Source: Paragonimus westermani
Taxonomy: Eukaryota; Platyhelminthes; Trematoda; Plagiorchiida; Troglotrematidae
Direction of reading: 5' to 3'
Assembly (NCBI GenBank): GCA_008508345.1
Contig: QNGE01003069.1
Span: 30,830-94,829, forward strand
DNA length: 64,000 bases
This document shows, in pieces, positions 60,074 to 64,000 of the stretch. The notes under the pieces are model-generated. The model had not been told where the DNA came from, did no database searches, and worked only from the letters and a program-made list of their open reading frames with translations. How positions within the stretch are numbered: the stretch's first letter is position 1; every line of letters starts with the position of its first letter. A program made the position numbers and the translations under genes.

Positions 60074-60588
60074 GTCGCGGTGACGTTACTATATGGCGTT
60101 GCGATGTGTGCGGCCGCGAATGCGCTGACCGTTTGGGATTGGTAGGTCACCAACGTACTCATAGTACACCGTCAGCGGAAAGGCGACGAGTACGTAAGGC
60201 TCCGGTCAGGTAGGTCATATCAGTATATTCATTCTGCTGCTGTTAATGACTGCATCGGCGAACAGCCTGGTCATTGACAACTAATCCGCTTCTGAACTCG
60301 GAAACTTGGGTATCTGCTACCGATTCATTTCTTCAGTTCTGTTGGTGTGCCGTATGATGAATGGTCTATCTGGCTTTTGCTAGTTCACTGTGTATTTCGT
60401 TTTTCATCGTTATCTCCTCTGGGATGCACTAACGTACACTCCTATACTGTAATGCTTCTTGTATCACACTTCACAAATCTTTCTTCCTAGTTTAGATCTC
60501 GTCATTATAGCCTCTCTCTGTTTAGTTTCCGAAAGATAAGAGTTTCCGCTCCTTAATAGCCAATCAAGTGGCTAACCAGCATTGGCCG
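60074..60588 (+). mobile_element. LINE 3' end with C2H2-finger tail, copy 2 (plus)
   Basis: Matches the inverse of 6292-6818 from GTCGCGGTGACG to CTAACCAGCATTGGCC. The frame at about 60080-60213 contains the same C2H2 finger, CDVCGRECADRLGLVGHQRTH, ending in a short Arg-rich tail (PSAERRRVRKAPVR) and a stop. It is preceded by GT-rich DNA (59735-60070), as is the other copy, but here the 'CWEDLA' segment is missing between the GT-rich part and the finger. The 3' region after the stop is about 375 bp. The copy is 5'-truncated or internally deleted. Confidence 0.78.
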
Positions 60589-61428
60589 TAAAATAACATG
60601 AAAAGTTCGAGAGTGCAATCGTATGTCAAACCCGAGAAGATTTTCGCTAATTTCAAGTTAGTTTTCTCGAATGTATGAGGATGAACACCGTCTGAATGCA
60701 CGTGCTGACAGTTCCACAGTCACAGTATTGTGTCGAAAGCAGCGATGTGTCCATGCGGTGGACTAATGGGTATAACGGCACATTTTGTGTCGTTCTGATG
60801 TGACGCTAGGTCTGTGTTGACTTTATGTGGCTAAATACCTCAAATCAGTCCGGTATTAGTGTGTCTGGGTGCTTTCACAGGTAAATGACTATTCAGATCA
60901 AAAGTATGAAGGTGAAGGTCGAGACTGATATTTGGTATACACTAGGTATGCGCACATCAACTAACATGGGTGTCATGCTATACTGTGTCTCAGTAGATGA
61001 CTAGCTCACTCAGTTCAGCTCGCAGTTTTGAATCGCGGGTGAAAGTGTAAGCAGCCGTCATTCTGATGTACAAAAATGGGTTCCAAAACACAAATGTGTC
61101 TCGAAAGAACAAAAGCTGTTGGACGCCAAACATGTTGACACAGTGAGCAGTCTAAAGTTATGGCTGGACTGGATAAATTTGATTGGCGGCAGGAATAGGC
61201 TCAAATTTTGAAACGGTGCATATAACCCATTTTTGTTGTTACTGTCATAGATTTTGATCCAAAGGTTAAGTGATTATTACGCTTGGACGAAGACAATGCA
61301 GTGTTTGCAGCAGGTTTAGGCTGAAAACAAAGTTTTTAGCGAAAATCACATGTAAAATTGTAAGAAGTTTCTGCATGGGCAACTGAGGAAAATTAACGCA
61401 TATTTAACACCTAACTAATTGAATTGAA
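60589..61428. other. no gene recognised
   Basis: No supportable gene, RNA or repeat. Confidence 0.5.
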
Positions 61429-61640
61429 CCAACAGGGTTACGTACGATATACTGCGCAAAAGAATTTCGATGGAATTTCATTGCTCACATCTAAGAAACT
61501 AGCAAACACACTATAGAGTTATAGCAAACAGAAAAGCTGAGCCAATATTGTCACGTCTGAGAATGTCAATCACGTGACCAAAGCGGGAGAATCCAAATCT
61601 AACTGAAGTGCGTCAATCGATAAGAAACATGAAACTCATG
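61429..61640 (-). repeat. inverted copy of the 5' part of the adjacent PLE
   Basis: The reverse complement of this stretch matches 62060-62264 at roughly 85% by eye over 170-200 bp, including CCGCTTTGGTCACGTGATTG, CTCAGCTTTTCTGTTTG and GCGTAACCCTGTTGG-type blocks. The match stops at 61429/62264 on the outside and fades inwards near 61640/62050, leaving about 400 bp of spacer that I cannot assign. Confidence 0.75.
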
Positions 61641-62339
61641 CAACAATAGAATTGCTGCGGGTAGGAACTTCATAAAGATACAGAAAGAGCAAGATATGAT
61701 TAGAAAGTATATGCGGACTAACCGAAAATAGTAAAGAGTGGTTTGAATATCCAAATGAGAGTCAAAAGATGGTACACGGACCAGATAGATTGAAAAAGGA
61801 TCACGGAAGACCATCAGTTAGTTAGTTGTATGAGTAATGTAAGAATGAAATGGAGACTAGGAGTAACATTCAAGTCGACTTTGTAGCTAGTGCGATCACA
61901 AGGCACCTTTGTCAGACCAGACACTTATTGGGTTCCAGGACAGGTTCAGATTGGTGTTCGGACATCGCGAAGGCCGTATCCGTAGGCCGAAAGTAACCAA
62001 ATCTGTGCACTTAAGAGCAGATGGTGACCAACTTTTTGCTCAGTTGAAGATTTGCGTCAGGTTCATGCCTCTCGACGGTTAATATTTCAGTTACGTCCCG
62101 ATTCTTCCGCTTTGGTCACGTGATTGACTTTCTCAAAAGTGACGATATTGACTCAGCTTTTCTGTTTGTTATAACTTTGTAGTGTGTATGTTAGTTTCTT
62201 AGAAGTGAGCAATGAAATTCGATCGAAATTATTTTGCGTAGTATATTGTGCGTAACCCTGTTGGCTAGTTTTAAGTTCACATGGAAAAACCAATGTCTTC
62301 AAACCAGATAGTAATTTTGTGGTGCAAGTTTCGCATGAG

Positions 62340-63530
62340 TTCAACGTTTATTCAAGTAAGCTAGACTGCATATCAGTAGAGGCCCACTTTGAGAACCTCT
62401 TCGACCAGTTATCAAATTTGCATAGCGTAGCTTGGACAATCATAACTGGTTTAAAACAAATCTGACTGACGTTGCCTATTAGTTCACTATCAAGTGATAA
62501 ATATGCTCACACAACTCGTCATCTTGAATCTCTGAAAGGTCTGAGAACTAAGAACTTTGTCATGCTTAAGCCAGATAATTCTTCCGGTGTCGTAGTTGTG
62601 GATAAGGGGGAGTATACTCGGAAAATGTTGTCCACACTAAACGACGGAAGAAATCCCAACGTAGGGACAAAGTGGAGAAGGTGACTGATATAGAGTGCCG
62701 AATGATTCGACACCTTGATTTGCTACCGTTATGTCGCATTATCAACACCGCAACTGTGTGGCTCACCAAAAACTTACAAGCCAGGGGTGCCACTCAGACA
62801 GATTTTATTTATGAACAGTGCCCCACAACAGAAGGTGGCTCCTTGGCTGGTACAGGCTGTGACCCCATTAAAACAGAAATTCGATGCATATACCGTTAAA
62901 GACTCATTCAGTTAAATTGAAGATTTGGACAAGGTCTACCTAGCAGACAGAATCATGTGTTCATTAGACGTTCAATCACTGTTTACAAATGTTCCATTGC
63001 ACGAGATTATCGAATTCATATGCGATCTGGTGAAGACTGAAGGCTTCGATGCAAAAATTTTCACGGATGTGCTTAGACTGTCTCTGTTGCTGTGTACGGG
63101 GAATATAAGTTTCAGTTTCCAGAAGAAATCTTATCGACAAACAGACGGAGTCTCTATGGTGAGCCCGTTATGACCGATGCTGATGGAATTTTTATTGTGA
63201 TGGTAGAATGGCGGATTGCTGAAGACATTTCGTCTTTGCCGTTCTACAAACGTTATGTGAATGACATCCCCATTTTTGTGCAATCTTCGCAAACGATCGA
63301 TAGGATGGTAAATCGGTTCAACACATGTCATGCCAACCTGACAGTCACTCGTGAGCTGGAAAAGATCGAATACCTAACGTTTTTAGACATCCTCATCGGT
63401 CGCAAGGATGGTGGTTCAGTGTGTGTATCGAACGCTCACCTGGACTGGTCAGTACACTCACTTCACAAACTTCACACTAATGAAGAACAAACGAGCATTG
63501 GTCAGAACACTGTTAATGCTTGCTAGGCTC
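62340..63530 (+). pseudogene. PLE N-terminus and reverse transcriptase (broken, YVND)
   Basis: KLDCISVEAHFENLFDQLSN (near 62360-62420) matches the N-terminal '...v.A.FENL..QL'. FVMLKPDNSSGVVVVDKGEY (near 62555-62612) is the 'LKPDKG.GVVV.D..EY' motif. GSPKTYKPGVPLRQILFMNS (near 62760-62818) is 'G.PKtHKpgvPLRPI'. CSLDVQSLFTNVPLHEIIEF (near 62958-63017) is motif A, Asp kept. RQTDGVSMVSPL (near 63138-63173) is motif B. KRYVNDIPIFVQ (63248-63283) is motif C, with YVDD changed to YVND. LTFLDILIGRKDGG (near 63375-63416) follows as motif D/E. At least four frame changes occur. Confidence 0.87.
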
Positions 63531-64000
63531 ATTTGTTCATCAGAAAGTTTAGGTGGTGAACTTCGATTGCTTAAAATCACTTTGCAGGATAATGGGTATT
63601 CGCTAAGATTCACCAGTAGACATAACTAACGGCGTATAGCAGGAGATAGGGTACCCACGGTTGGGAAGATTGAGCGTGACACTTCTTCACTTCGAACCGC
63701 AAAACGTCTCGTTGTATCCATTGAGTGAGCATACAATGTGGCTTAAATTGTTGTCGCTGACCAAACTCGGAAGCTACCTTTACCTTCAGGAAAGCGAGAG
63801 TAACCTGTTGGCGCCAACTCACACTGTAAATATCAATTTGTGTGTAACTGCGGCAAAAGATACTCCGGCAGAACCGACAGGTGCTTGAAGTTTAGGATGA
63901 AGGCACATCTGCCAAAATGAGTTCAGGATGTGACTGTGGTCTACTCCCTTCGTCCCAAATCACGCAAACTTCCGGCCTCGTTTATCGCCAGGCACATGTT
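63531..64000 (+). pseudogene. PLE connector and GIY-YIG nuclease start
   Basis: After the RT, a frame to 63627 reads SESLGGELRLLKITLQDNGY, matching the connector '...E...L...L..NGYP'. A frameshift later, YQFVCNCGKRYSGRTDRCLK (63831-63890) then FRMKAHLPK is the GIY-YIG core; the 'YIG' motif is YSG here and a stop replaces the Trp after HLPK. ASFIARHM lies at the window edge. The nuclease C-terminus is outside. Confidence 0.8.

Larger units (their letters stand above)
62040..64000 (+). mobile_element. Penelope-like element, degenerate, runs off right edge
   Basis: A plus-strand PLE: 5' region (62040-62340, also present inverted at 61429-61640), N-terminal domain, reverse transcriptase and the start of the GIY-YIG nuclease, cut by the window end. 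All parts are in the correct order and spacing. Frame changes and stops show that it is dead. It belongs to a different PLE lineage from the 34.6-36.6 kb copy, judging by motif wording, but to the same one as the nuclease fragment at 46514-46690. Confidence 0.87.

Noticed and set aside
59684..60145. 153-codon Cys/Val/Leu-rich plus frame, membrane-protein-like
   Set aside because: Its hydrophobicity comes from GT-rich low-complexity DNA; only the C2H2-finger part in another frame has support.
1..64000. CRISPR arrays, operons, prophage or other prokaryotic systems
   Set aside because: No regularly spaced repeats, no dense coding and no ribosome-binding-site pattern; the retroelement content is that of an animal genome.

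Overview
This window is animal nuclear DNA, most likely from a flatworm (Platyhelminthes; I lean towards a trematode). It has no operons, no dense long reading frames, and no ORF longer than about 180 codons. What can be read are decayed retroelements of types common in flatworm genomes: an RTE-like LINE, a LINE ending in a C2H2 finger, an R2-like LINE, several Penelope-like elements (PLEs) with GIY-YIG endonucleases, and a tRNA-derived SINE. The taxonomic call is inference. The rest looks like AT-leaning intergenic or intronic sequence in which short ORFs occur at about chance density.

Layout. 1-3440 (+): a nearly continuous but broken RTE-like endonuclease/reverse transcriptase, entering from the left edge. 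6292-7126 (-): the 3' part of a LINE with a C-terminal C2H2 zinc finger; a second, inverted copy lies at 60074-60588 (+). 7440-7575 and 19440-19575: two members of a short repeat family, the second carrying a hammerhead ribozyme with every core base and all three helices intact. 13885-13960, 29206-29345, 29415-29560 and 50073-50122: copies or pieces of one tRNA-derived SINE. 14170-14540, 34590-36606, 46514-46690 and 62040-64000: PLE copies or fragments. 41031-41611: a 290-bp sequence present twice, separated by a single N. 41676-41942 (-): a hydrophilic reading frame that looks like a terminal exon. 43590-45020 (+): the 3' half of an R2-type LINE (RT end, CCHC-like knuckle, RHN motif, restriction-like endonuclease). 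53442-53654: a small PLE-derived fold-back with 53-bp perfect arms, a hammerhead-like core in its loop, and a 14-bp target-site duplication. 56050-56540: a CpG-dense block open in several frames.

The main theme is self-cleaving RNA motifs and inverted ends in Penelope-like and related retroelements. Three PLE loci (34.6-36.6, 53.5 and 61.4-62.3 kb) each show an inverted copy of their own terminal sequence. Hammerhead-like cores occur at 7.5, 19.5, 34.6 and 53.6 kb, and the 19.5-kb one is predicted to be active. All protein-coding retroelement copies here carry stops and frameshifts; both PLE reverse transcriptases have also lost a catalytic Asp. No host gene can be named with confidence; two candidate exons are listed as tentative. 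Repeat boundaries are approximate, read by eye without alignment software.
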